A stretch of DNA of 47,343 nt from Dehalococcoidia bacterium. GTDB lineage: Bacteria > Chloroflexota > Dehalococcoidia > Dehalococcoidales > W111. Made by a program: the position numbers and the translations under genes. Shown piece after piece: positions 34,658-43,237 of this stretch. Under the pieces are notes generated by a model. That model saw only the letters and a list, made by a program, of their open reading frames with translations, did not search any database and was not told the origin of the DNA. Every line of letters begins with the position of its first letter. The first letter of the stretch is position 1. The DNA is taken from positions 1 to 47,343 of the forward strand of contig DUEU01000013.1 of NCBI GenBank assembly GCA_011191985.1, read 5' to 3'.

Positions 34658-35875
34658 TCAGTCGAACACCCCTTCTGTCATCAACTGGACGAATTCTTCG
34701 TCAGGAATGCCGAGGATATCGGTGTATACCAGCTCGTTATGTTCACCCAATAATGGTGGGCGGTGTCTTTCATAATCTGCTTTGGACAGGGTAAAGCCGG
34801 GCGGTTGGTACAGTGATAACTTGCCCATCTCCGGATGGTCCAACTCCTCGAAGCAGCGATAGTGTTTTAGCTGCGGGTTCTCGTACAGGTCCTTAAGATT
34901 TGCCGCCAGCCCGGCCCCTATACCGGCCTCCTGCAGCCGAACCATCACCTCTTCGGGCGGATGCTGGCTGGTCCATTCCTCTACGAGTTCGTCAAGCTCA
35001 TCCTCATTTTGCTTTCTACCTGATAGGCTGGAGAACCTGGAGTCTTTTGTCCAGGCCGGGTTCCCGATAGCCTGGCAGAAGCTGTTCCATTCCGCATCGG
35101 TGAATACCGCGATGGCGCACCACCGGTCATCACCTTCACATCGGTATATACCGTGTGGAGCGGCATAGTCAAGGCGGTTGCCTTGTGTCTTCGGCTCTCT
35201 ATTGTTCACCGTATAGTCGAGAATAAGAGGGGCTATGGAGTGGATGCTCACCTCGTGTTGTGACAAGTCCAGAAGCTGCCCCTTGCCCGTTCGGCGTCGG
35301 TAGTCCAGGGCAGCGATGAGGCATACCGCGTTAAACAGGGGAACGACCGAGTCAGTAAAAGCATCGTAAAGGCCGGCTGGGGGGCGGTTAGGCCAGCCAG
35401 TAATGGCGGCAAAGCCGGACAAGGCCGTTAAGGTAAAGCCGGTCCCGGGCAGTTTAGCCAGGGGACCCGTTTGCCCGTGCATACATGTCCGGAGCATAAT
35501 AATATCCGGTTTTATTTTCTTTAGGTCCTCATAGCCCATACCCCACTTCTCCATTGTCCCCGCAGTATAGCCATCGGCGACAACGTCGGCCCAGTCAACG
35601 AGCCTCTTGACAATCTCTATCCCCTTCGGGTGGTTCAGATTAAGAGTGATATCGTACCTCTTCACATGTTGCAGGTAAGCAAAGCGGTAGCTGCGCTCCA
35701 GCCCGCTAATACCACCCTTGTAGGGTGTGGCATGCCTGACCGGGTCGGGACGGGCCGCTGATTCTACCTTGATCACCGTCGCCCCATAATAAGCGAGGTA
35801 GCTTACCGTGCGCGGACCAACGCCAATCCAGGTAAAGTCCAGGACGTTTATCCCTTCAAACGGTTTTTTTGTCAT
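34658..35875 (-). CDS. Family III CoA-transferase (CaiB/BaiF) 1
   Basis: A 405-residue CoA-transferase of the CaiB/formyl-CoA transferase family, which moves CoA between carboxylic acids through an enzyme-bound anhydride. N-terminal FEGINVLDFTWIGVGPRTVSYLAYYGATV (quoted in two halves, residues 6-24 and 25-34), the HGQTGPLAKLPGTGFTLTAL region and a C-terminal PPLLGEHNELVYTDILG are typical. Asp175 in AFTDSVVP sits where the catalytic Asp is expected. ATG after AAGGTGAGG. It is 22 bases from a second CaiB-family gene, so the two may form a heteromer. CoA donor and acceptor are unknown. Confidence 0.92.
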   Translation of the reverse strand: MTKKPFEGINVLDFTWIGVGPRTVSYLAYYGATVIKVESAARPDPVRHATPYKGGISGLERSYRFAYLQHVKRYDITLNLNHPKGIEIVKRLVDWADVVADGYTAGTMEKWGMGYEDLKKIKPDIIMLRTCMHGQTGPLAKLPGTGFTLTALSGFAAITGWPNRPPAGLYDAFTDSVVPLFNAVCLIAALDYRRRTGKGQLLDLSQHEVSIHSIAPLILDYTVNNREPKTQGNRLDYAAPHGIYRCEGDDRWCAIAVFTDAEWNSFCQAIGNPAWTKDSRFSSLSGRKQNEDELDELVEEWTSQHPPEEVMVRLQEAGIGAGLAANLKDLYENPQLKHYRCFEELDHPEMGKLSLYQPPGFTLSKADYERHRPPLLGEHNELVYTDILGIPDEEFVQLMTEGVFD

Positions 35876-35897
35876 CTATAGCATCCTCACCTTTCGG

Positions 35898-37181
35898 TTA
35901 TATAACTTTTGCCTGTTTCAAAGTTGAGAGGTCGTGCTTGGACAGGCCAAGTTCGCTCAGGTAGATTTCTTCGTTATGCTCGCCAACAAGAGGCGCACGG
36001 CGGTATTTTCTGAGAGGTGTCTCCGATGGCCTGGCAAAAGGACCGGGATAGGTGATACTGGTTCTCAGTTCAGGGTGTTCGACATCTACCCAGAATTGTC
36101 GATCGATAAGCTGGTCAAACTCCAGCAGATCTTTAGAGGTAAAAACCGGGTATAGCATTATATCCCTTTTTTGAGCTTCCTCGAATAGCTCCGCTTTGGT
36201 GTGGGCCTTGAAAAATCTGATAAAATCGTTGGAAATCTCATCCACAATATCCTGGCTGACCGTCTGCCATTCAAATTCCATCCAGTCGACACCCCGCAGT
36301 GTCTCGCCGGCCATACCCTCACTCTCTATCCACCGGCTGAGTGCCGCTGTACTTTCCCCCATGCCCGGACCGGCAAAAGCAACGAAGGATATATCGCCGT
36401 CCTGGCATTCATAGAGCATCGGGGCATCTACCCAGGCCGCTTTCTTGCCAGCACTGATCTGCTGGTAGCGGCGTATGAGTCTGCCTTGTCGTCTGATAAT
36501 CGTCTCATCCTCTTCCCACAGTGCCAGGGGTTCCGGGCCTAAAAACGGGACCAGCGAAAGCTGCGCTGCCGCATCAATCCACTGCCCCTCCCCGGTAATA
36601 CCCCGGTGGAAAAGTGCCACCATCGTGCCAATAGCCGCCTGCATGGCCCCGGCCACAATATAAGCAAAGGGGAAACTGGGTGAAAGCGGGCCCCGGTCAG
36701 GGTCACCGGTTAGATAGGCATTGCCTGATAGAGCCCAGACTACAATATCAGGTGCCTTATAGTCTCTGTAGGGGCCGGTCTGCCCAAAACCGCTTAGAGA
36801 GGTCATAATTACTCGGGGATTTATCTGAGCCAGCGCCGGGTATCCCAGACCCAGCTTCTCCATATGCCCGGGGTCAAATGACTCCAGGACAACGTCTGCC
36901 TTCTTAAGCAACCGGTTGAAGATTGCTTGTCCATCAGCGCCTTCAATATCCAGGGTTATGGCTCTCTTGTTGATGTTAAATGCCCACCAGTAGAGGCTTT
37001 TCTCTGGACCGGGGATGTCGTTATAGAAAGGCCCGATGCTTCGAGCCGGGTCTCCGCCCGGTTTTTCAATTTTTATCACGTCGGCACCCAGGTCAGCCAA
37101 CAGCTTACCACAGATAAAGCCGCGCTCATTGGTTAAGTCCAAGACTCGATACGGGCTGAGCATACCTTCGGTTATTGCCAC
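35898..37181 (-). CDS. Family III CoA-transferase (CaiB/BaiF) 2, catalytic Asp apparently missing
   Basis: A 427-residue CaiB-family protein: PYRVLDLTNERGFICGKLLA, LGADVIKIEKPGGDPAR, the LSGFGQTGPYRDYKAPDIVV region and C-terminal RRAPLVGEHNEEIYLSELG. At the catalytic Asp site (four residues before the conserved Gly of the xDxxxG segment) it has Tyr174 in PFAYIVAG. It may therefore be a non-catalytic partner of the preceding-numbered transferase, which keeps Asp. GTG start (37181) after GGAGAGGAGAT. It is 81 bases downstream of AOR 3 and transcribed in the same direction. Confidence 0.9.
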   Translation of the reverse strand: MAITEGMLSPYRVLDLTNERGFICGKLLADLGADVIKIEKPGGDPARSIGPFYNDIPGPEKSLYWWAFNINKRAITLDIEGADGQAIFNRLLKKADVVLESFDPGHMEKLGLGYPALAQINPRVIMTSLSGFGQTGPYRDYKAPDIVVWALSGNAYLTGDPDRGPLSPSFPFAYIVAGAMQAAIGTMVALFHRGITGEGQWIDAAAQLSLVPFLGPEPLALWEEDETIIRRQGRLIRRYQQISAGKKAAWVDAPMLYECQDGDISFVAFAGPGMGESTAALSRWIESEGMAGETLRGVDWMEFEWQTVSQDIVDEISNDFIRFFKAHTKAELFEEAQKRDIMLYPVFTSKDLLEFDQLIDRQFWVDVEHPELRTSITYPGPFARPSETPLRKYRRAPLVGEHNEEIYLSELGLSKHDLSTLKQAKVI

Positions 37182-37262
37182 CTTTATCTCCTCTCCAGCA
37201 ACCAGAGTTACTAAAGCGGCGAAAGCACCTTAAATAATCCGTATAGACTGGTTTTGCTGTCT

Positions 37263-39188
37263 TTATGGTTCGATGTAGTCGGTAAGTCCCAGTTCCGTGA
37301 GCGTCTTTCTGGTCGGGACGCCCTCTTTATCCCAGCCTCTTTCTTGGTAGTAATCGTCGATAAACGCCTTGATATCTTCTCTGGTCAATCTCCTGGTTTC
37401 GTAATAGTCACGCATCCGGGACTCTTCACCCAGAATATAGAGCGGCTCGGTGAAGTTTCGCTCGGGAATGTAGTCATCTTTTCTGGTGGCCCCCTGTCTG
37501 ATATTGAACAGTTTGAGAAGGACTACGCATCGGTCAGCAGCCGACAGTAATTCAGTCGGCTCCAAATCAAGGCCGGTACACAATGAATACAGTTCAGTAA
37601 TCAATGGCAGGCTATACAGCCGGGCCAGAGGTGCCCGGTTGCAGATACCCATACAAGCAAGCAGGGCGTTCCAGCGTTCCACATACCTGGTGAGCCGGGC
37701 TACATTAAATCCTGATGGATCACTGAAAACGCTGTCAAGCTCTCCTTCTGACATGCCCATCCTGAGGCAATATCTCCGCAGCCAGGCGATATCACGCCCC
37801 CCAATCATCGTGGGACCGAGGGCAAAGGTTGCGTGAGGTCCCGTAACCCCTACGGCAATACCAAAGGCCTCTACGCCAAAAATGCCGCGAGTATCGATAT
37901 CCAGTGAGCCACCCCTTCTCTGCACGGCATACTTAGCCACTTCCTGGTCGAGGGCGGTAAAGACCCCAGTATAACCGTCAGCGATGACGTTACCAAAACC
38001 TTCCCGATTGGCTATCTTGGGCATCCAGGTCAATAACGTGTCTATATCGCGTTCTAACTTGATACCATCGGTTACCTTTTCATCAATTACTCCCTGTTCC
38101 TGAAGATCAATAAGGAAATCCAGTACACAAGTAACCTCGACGGTATCAAGCCCAAGCCTATTGGCCGTATCGTGGCACTTGGCAATTTGATTGTAACTTG
38201 AAAGGTCAAATTTAGCGCCGTATGAGAGGAAGGCGCCCATATTGCATGATTGCAGGGTTTCCAGACCGGTGAACTCGCCTTCCCTCACGTTGTACAGCAC
38301 CTTGCAGCCGAGAGGACAAAGCAGGCACGGAATGGATACGTCTCTGATTTCCATAAACTGCTGAACGCTGAACCGACTGCTTTGCCTATCAGCGGGGTAG
38401 GATTCACGCCAATTTTTCCAGAGTACTTTGCCTTCTCGGCTATATTGCTCTACGGATATGGTGGTGCCCAGGTCCATCCATCGTTTAAGCAGCGGGTCCT
38501 GCAGGTACCTCTCATAGATTTCATCGGCTTTGGCCAGGAGTTCTTTAGTATGGGCTACCCGCAGTCCCTTGGTGCCTCTGACTACGATAGCCTTGAGATT
38601 CTTGGAACCGGGCACTGCCCCGGAGCCTTTTCTGCCTGCGGTAGATATTTTATTGGTATAAGCCATGGAAATCGTAGCTAGTTTTTCACCAGCCGGGCCG
38701 ATGCAGAATACGGTACAGGTGTCGCCGTATTTGTCCCACAGTTCGTCAGAGGTCTCATATACATCTTTTCCCCACAGGTGGCCAGCATCGTGAATCTGAA
38801 CCTCATCGTCGAAAATGGTTATGTATACCGGCCTGGCCGCTTTCCCGGTTATCACCATGGAATCATAGCCGGCCCACTTCAGGTTAGCCCCGAAATCACC
38901 TGAAGTTGCTGTCTGGGCCAGGCCGCTAAGCGGCGACTTTGACGTCCAGTCTGTCTTGTTAGAGCCAATGAGAGCTGTTCCAGAAAGCGGGGTCGAGCTG
39001 GCTATTAAGACATTTCCCGGTGACAGCGCATCCGTGTTTGGCTTGACAGTATCATTAAGCAACTTCGCACCCAGAGCGATGCCACCGATAAATTTGCGGG
39101 CTAACTCGGGAGTGAGTGCCTCCTTTTCAATTTTGCCGGTGCTCAAATCTATTTTCAGAATCTGGCCAGCATAGCCAAGCATAGCCAT
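37263..39188 (-). CDS. Aldehyde:ferredoxin oxidoreductase family protein (AOR 3)
   Basis: A 641-residue AOR-family W/Mo-pterin enzyme: LGYAGQILKIDLSTG, SSTPLSGTALIGSNKT, VFCIGPAGEKLATISMA, GSGAVPGSKNLKAIVVRG. The cluster motif is C288-x2-C291-x3-C295 (IPCLLCPLGCK), as in the family. The later LACMGICNRAP cysteines are candidates for the fourth ligand. It is preceded, with a one-base gap, by a small ferredoxin gene. ATG 39188 has GGGGAG eight bases upstream. AOR homologues include BamB of class II benzoyl-CoA reductases; the nearby CoA-transferase and BcrC/B-like genes keep that option open, but I see no residue that decides it. Confidence 0.92.
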   Translation of the reverse strand: MAMLGYAGQILKIDLSTGKIEKEALTPELARKFIGGIALGAKLLNDTVKPNTDALSPGNVLIASSTPLSGTALIGSNKTDWTSKSPLSGLAQTATSGDFGANLKWAGYDSMVITGKAARPVYITIFDDEVQIHDAGHLWGKDVYETSDELWDKYGDTCTVFCIGPAGEKLATISMAYTNKISTAGRKGSGAVPGSKNLKAIVVRGTKGLRVAHTKELLAKADEIYERYLQDPLLKRWMDLGTTISVEQYSREGKVLWKNWRESYPADRQSSRFSVQQFMEIRDVSIPCLLCPLGCKVLYNVREGEFTGLETLQSCNMGAFLSYGAKFDLSSYNQIAKCHDTANRLGLDTVEVTCVLDFLIDLQEQGVIDEKVTDGIKLERDIDTLLTWMPKIANREGFGNVIADGYTGVFTALDQEVAKYAVQRRGGSLDIDTRGIFGVEAFGIAVGVTGPHATFALGPTMIGGRDIAWLRRYCLRMGMSEGELDSVFSDPSGFNVARLTRYVERWNALLACMGICNRAPLARLYSLPLITELYSLCTGLDLEPTELLSAADRCVVLLKLFNIRQGATRKDDYIPERNFTEPLYILGEESRMRDYYETRRLTREDIKAFIDDYYQERGWDKEGVPTRKTLTELGLTDYIEP

Positions 39189-39189
39189 C

Positions 39190-39480
39190 TTATTTGCTCC
39201 CCTTCCCGGACTTTGCCGATTTCTTCAATACCAGGGCGCCATAAGCACAGAACCGGGCGCAGTACCCGCACCATATACAATCATCGGTAAAATCCAAAGA
39301 GGTAGTTCTTTTACCGTGGTCTCGGGCTACAATAATGTACGACTTGAAAGGGTTGAACTCACCCAGATACCGAACGGAACACCTTACTTGGCACGTCCGG
39401 CAGCCGGTGCATTTTTCGGGATAGACTAATATGGGGAATTCCTTTCCCGCTCTTTTTTCTTTTGTCTTGGCCACTGTCAT
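39190..39480 (-). CDS. Small two-cluster ferredoxin, partner of AOR 3
   Basis: A 96-residue iron-sulfur protein with two cysteine groups, CTGCRTCQVRC and CIWCGYCARFC, binding up to two [4Fe-4S] clusters. The lysine-rich ends (TKEKRAGKEF, LKKSAKSGKGSK) are unusual and could aid docking. It is much shorter than the ferredoxin of AOR 2. Its stop lies one base before the AOR 3 start, showing co-translation. Confidence 0.9.
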   Translation of the reverse strand: MTVAKTKEKRAGKEFPILVYPEKCTGCRTCQVRCSVRYLGEFNPFKSYIIVARDHGKRTTSLDFTDDCIWCGYCARFCAYGALVLKKSAKSGKGSK

Positions 39481-39523
39481 CCTGTCTCCCTTGTTAAAAA
39501 GCTTGTATTAGCCGTCTTGAATA

Positions 39524-40678
39524 TCATTTATAGGGTATAGCTTCCTTGCCTATTATCTGCCGGGCAATATCAATCTTCATGATCTCGGCAGTGCCATCAC
39601 CCCACTCAAAACCGAGAACATCCCGGAACCGTTGTTCTAGAGGTAGCTCCTCGGTGTAGGCCACGTGTCCATGCAAAAGCATGCAGTTATAAATTACCTC
39701 CGTGGCTAAATGGGTACCCCACCACTTGCACATGGCTCCTTGCTTATATGACGGCAGCCCCTGGTCTCCCAGCCAAAGAGTGTAATAGCAGAGCCACCAT
39801 GCCGCCTCCAGATACGTGGCTGCTTCGGCTATTTTGAAAGACACACCCTCATATTTAGCGATAGGTCTGCCAAAGGCCATTCTTTCTTTAGAAAAAGCAA
39901 TCGTATCATCCAGAGAGGTTTGAGCCGCTGCCAGGCAGAAGAGTGCCAGCAGGGCCCGCCCTTGGTCAATCCTGCTTATGAATTGTCGGTCAAACGCCTT
40001 GCCCTCCTCCCCGATACGGTATTTCACAGGGACCCTGACATTATCAAAGTTGACGCTGGCCCTGGCTGCAGATTTACAACCCATGTCAGCGAGCGGTGAT
40101 ATCTCAATACCGGGAAGGTCAAGGGGTACCAGAAAATTGCTAAGACCCTTTATCCCCGCGTTCGGGTCGGTTTTGGCCAGTACCAGACAGATGTTGGCGT
40201 ATACACCCCGACTAACCGAAGTTTTCTCCCCGGTGATAAGGTAATAATCGCCGTCCCTGACGGCCTTTGTTTTGATGGCACCGACGTCGGAGCCGCAGTC
40301 GGGCTCGGTTATGGCCGAGCAGCAGACTTTATCGGTGCTGACAAGCTTGGGTACCCACTCCGCCGCCACCTCGGGCGATGCCTGTGATGTAATCCAGGCC
40401 ATGTTTTGGACGTGATGTACCAGTGAGCCTACGTTGAAGTCCACTTTAGCCAGTTCCTCTATTACTATGCCGCGAGCTATCCAGGACGCCTCCTGCCCCC
40501 CATACTTTTCCGGTATATCCATCCCGGTATAGCCCATATCGGCCGCTTTTTTCCAGATTTCCGGCGGAATCAGCCCATCCTTGGCCCGCTTCATGGCTCC
40601 TTCTGACAGCTCTTTCTTGGCAAAGGAACGGACCTGAGCCCGCAACATTTTATCCGTTTCACTGAATTCAAACACCAC
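39524..40678 (-). CDS. Acyl-CoA dehydrogenase 4
   Basis: A 384-residue ACAD: FEFSETDKMLRAQVRSFAKK, YTGMDIPEKYGGQEASW, SAITEPDCGSDVGAIKTKAV, LITGEKTSVSRG, RMAFGRPIAKYEGVSFKIAE and C-terminal EWGDGTAEIMKIDIARQ. As in acyl-CoA dehydrogenase 3, Asp occupies the catalytic Glu position, and the AMCKWW segment is shared, which supports a paralogous pair. GTG start with AAGGAG upstream. It lies 43 bases from the ferredoxin-AOR 3 pair and 185 from the crotonase. Confidence 0.92.
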   Translation of the reverse strand: MVFEFSETDKMLRAQVRSFAKKELSEGAMKRAKDGLIPPEIWKKAADMGYTGMDIPEKYGGQEASWIARGIVIEELAKVDFNVGSLVHHVQNMAWITSQASPEVAAEWVPKLVSTDKVCCSAITEPDCGSDVGAIKTKAVRDGDYYLITGEKTSVSRGVYANICLVLAKTDPNAGIKGLSNFLVPLDLPGIEISPLADMGCKSAARASVNFDNVRVPVKYRIGEEGKAFDRQFISRIDQGRALLALFCLAAAQTSLDDTIAFSKERMAFGRPIAKYEGVSFKIAEAATYLEAAWWLCYYTLWLGDQGLPSYKQGAMCKWWGTHLATEVIYNCMLLHGHVAYTEELPLEQRFRDVLGFEWGDGTAEIMKIDIARQIIGKEAIPYK

Positions 40679-40863
40679 AGACTCCTTATATTTTTATTTT
40701 CCTCATTTCATTTATAAACAGTAAACAAATTTTTCTTATCTCCACTTCGTTTCTTCCAGCAGCAATCAAACGAAACAAACCAGCTAATACGACTCAAAGA
40801 TGACAACCGGATACCCCGTGCTCTCTCACTTATTGTAACGTTCGTTTGGGCTATGCCCTGGCA

Positions 40864-41649
40864 CTAATTACCCTTATATACAGGGGGCCTCTTTTCGGCA
40901 AAAGCGGCAATGCCTTCCTTGGCGTCCTCTGTTTGCATGCACAGAGCGGTCATATAGAGTGTGTGTTGGAATGCCGACTCAATGTCTTGAGTAAGGCTCG
41001 TGTATATCGCCTTCTTCATCATACCGATGGCCCGGGGGGGACCGCTAGCTAGCCGGGCAGCAAGCTCCTTTGTCGTGGACTCCAGCTTATCGGCCGGTAC
41101 CACCTTATTGACCAGGCCGATTCTTTCGGCCTCTTTGGCATCAATCGGGTCGCCGGTGAGCAGCAGCTCACAGGCCTTGGCTGGGCCGACCAAATGGGTT
41201 AACAGGTATGTTCCTCCCGAATCAGAGGTGCCGCCCACACGGACGTAGGCTTCAACAAACTTGGCATTCTCAGAGGCGATTCTCATGTCACACATAAGGG
41301 CTAAGTCGCAACCACCACCGGCCGCCGCCCCGTTCACGGCAGCAATCACCGGCTTCTCGAGACGCCTGATGCTGAGCAGTAACCGGTGTAACTGCTCAAG
41401 GGCGGTAGTTGTGGCCGCAACGTCCCCGGGTTTAATCGGCAGCCCCTTCATATCGCCACCGGCGCAGAAAGCGCGCCCGGCGCCGGTTATCACGATTACC
41501 CTCGTGGCATCATCCTTGCTCAGCTCATCGATGGCCAGCTCCAGTTCTTGGGACAATTGTGCATTAAAGGCGTTTAGAACTTCTGGCCGGTTGAGAGTTA
41601 TGGTGCAAACGCCTTTTTCTTTGGTTAGTATCAGTGTCTGGTAATCCAT
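40864..41649 (-). CDS. Enoyl-CoA hydratase/isomerase family protein, PaaG-like active site
   Basis: A 261-residue crotonase. The oxyanion-hole segments GAGRAFCAGGDMKGL and AAVNGAAAGGGCDLALMCDM are intact. The two catalytic Glu positions of enoyl-CoA hydratase are Asp115 (CDLALMCD) and Tyr135 (FVEAYVRVG), while Asp143 in SDSGGTYLL matches the catalytic Asp of PaaG-type isomerases. An isomerase or related reaction is therefore more likely than simple hydration. C-terminal AFAEKRPPVYKGN is typical of the family. The gene has a 291-base leader region separating it from the MFS gene. Confidence 0.9.
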   Translation of the reverse strand: MDYQTLILTKEKGVCTITLNRPEVLNAFNAQLSQELELAIDELSKDDATRVIVITGAGRAFCAGGDMKGLPIKPGDVAATTTALEQLHRLLLSIRRLEKPVIAAVNGAAAGGGCDLALMCDMRIASENAKFVEAYVRVGGTSDSGGTYLLTHLVGPAKACELLLTGDPIDAKEAERIGLVNKVVPADKLESTTKELAARLASGPPRAIGMMKKAIYTSLTQDIESAFQHTLYMTALCMQTEDAKEGIAAFAEKRPPVYKGN

Positions 41650-41806
41650 ATAGTTCTCCTTTAGCTGTTTATTGATGTAAGAGACCGTGTCACCTCCAGT
41701 CTGAGGTTATAATATCACATAATAGTCACCGTAGAGGGTTAATATAGCTGACTGGGGACGAAGCCTCTTCTTTTCCAGACACACTTGAATATGTCATAAT
41801 CTTTAA

Positions 41807-41827
41807 GTAGCGTTAATTAAACGCTAC
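41807..41827. terminator. 8-bp inverted repeat between the MFS and crotonase genes
   Basis: GTAGCGTT (41807-41814) and AACGCTAC (41820-41827) pair exactly around AATTA. It is 114 bases past the MFS stop and about 158 bases before the crotonase start. It may end the MFS transcript or be an operator; no clear T tract follows. Confidence 0.4.
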
Positions 41828-41940
41828 GCTAATATTATCACAGGCCAGCTATCATGTCAATACCTGTTCGGCCAAAAAATAGTCTGGTTTTTACCAAATA
41901 TTCTGGCAAAATAATGATGTACCGTGTTATAACCTGGGGT

Positions 41941-43200
41941 CTACCGGTCGCTGTGCTCAGTATCGCCAGGCTGCGCTCTCAGCAGCAGGGCCAGGAAGAA
42001 TATGGCAACGAGAGCGCTGGCCAGAAAGATTGCGCTCGCCATAAAGGTGCCGGTAATATCTACCAGGACACCAATTATCATTGGACCGCCGAATCCGCCA
42101 ATTTCCGCCACACAGAAAAACAGGCCCCCTGCCGACCCCATGTACCTCTCCGCTATCTCGGAGCTGTCCATCAATAAAAGGATCATAAGAGGCATAAACG
42201 AAGAAGCGGTAATACCAAATAAGACCAGCCCGGTCAAGAAAAGGAAGCCGGAGGTCATTACTATCGCCATAATGGCAGCGGCCGCCAGCAGGGCAAACAG
42301 GGCCACAATGAGTTCCCTCGAGTTGGGCGGCACAATGTGCGGGACAACGAGGATGGCAGGAATGCCAACGGCCATAGGTATGGAGGCAGCGTAACCGGCG
42401 ATCGCTGGTGACAGTCCGCTGGTCTCCAGAATCTTCGGTAGCCAGCTGCTGAGGCCGTGGTTTACGGCAAAGGTCAGGAGCCCCATAATGAGGACAATCT
42501 GGACTTTGCGCAGCTTGAGTAGACTGACGAATACCCCGGTGATACCGGTGCTTTCATTAGTTATTGCGGGCTTGGCCTCTCTGGCCAGTAACCACCACAC
42601 CAACGCGAATACGCAGGCTATCAGGCCGTAGTAAACGAAGGTGAGCCGCCAGCTATAGCCGGTCAGAGGCATAACAAAGCTGTTTGTTAACGAGAAAGCT
42701 AATAGACCGCCTACCCAGGGTGCCGTGGTGGTTATGCCGATGGCAGTACCGCGGCTTCGCCCACTGAACCACACCGAAACTGTTTTCGGGCAGCCTATGG
42801 ATATCATGGGCCCACCAACTCCAAAAAGGACTACCGCGAATAGCATGGTCCCGAATCCATGAGGGAAGTAGCGGAGTATTGATGAAAGGGCTATTATTAG
42901 TGCGCCGGTAAAGAGAGATTTACGGACACCCCACCTGTCGATAATAGTACCTACTATTAAGGAAACCGCTATGTAGGTCAACTGCCAGGCCCCCAGAATA
43001 AAGCCCATCTGCCCGAAGGATATGTTGAGGTCCCTGAGGATTGGCGTCACCAGTGGCGATATAGCCCGTGAGATTATCCCGAAGGCCGCGTACAGAAGCC
43101 ATAGAAGCCCCAGCATGACCCACCGGTATGAGTTCTTATCGGCTGTGGGGCCTTCATCGTTAAGTAAATCTGACCTGTCTTTAACGGCGGATAAACTCAC
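41941..43200 (-). CDS. Major facilitator superfamily transporter
   Basis: A 419-residue membrane protein with 12 predicted helices in two halves joined by a central loop (about residues 195-215). The loop-2/3 signature IIDRWGVRKSLFTGALIIAL and the GRSRGTAIGITTTAPWVGG segment in helices 4-5 are typical of MFS carriers that move small organic acids (OFA/monocarboxylate-like groups). The GTG start at 43200 has a weak ribosome site; an ATG about 28 codons downstream is an alternative but would shorten the cytoplasmic N-terminus. It follows the large lipoprotein gene by 37 bases. Substrate unknown. Confidence 0.9.
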   Translation of the reverse strand: MSLSAVKDRSDLLNDEGPTADKNSYRWVMLGLLWLLYAAFGIISRAISPLVTPILRDLNISFGQMGFILGAWQLTYIAVSLIVGTIIDRWGVRKSLFTGALIIALSSILRYFPHGFGTMLFAVVLFGVGGPMISIGCPKTVSVWFSGRSRGTAIGITTTAPWVGGLLAFSLTNSFVMPLTGYSWRLTFVYYGLIACVFALVWWLLAREAKPAITNESTGITGVFVSLLKLRKVQIVLIMGLLTFAVNHGLSSWLPKILETSGLSPAIAGYAASIPMAVGIPAILVVPHIVPPNSRELIVALFALLAAAAIMAIVMTSGFLFLTGLVLFGITASSFMPLMILLLMDSSEIAERYMGSAGGLFFCVAEIGGFGGPMIIGVLVDITGTFMASAIFLASALVAIFFLALLLRAQPGDTEHSDR

Positions 43201-43237
43201 GAAACGCTTTTCCCAACGCTAACGAATTAAACAGTGA

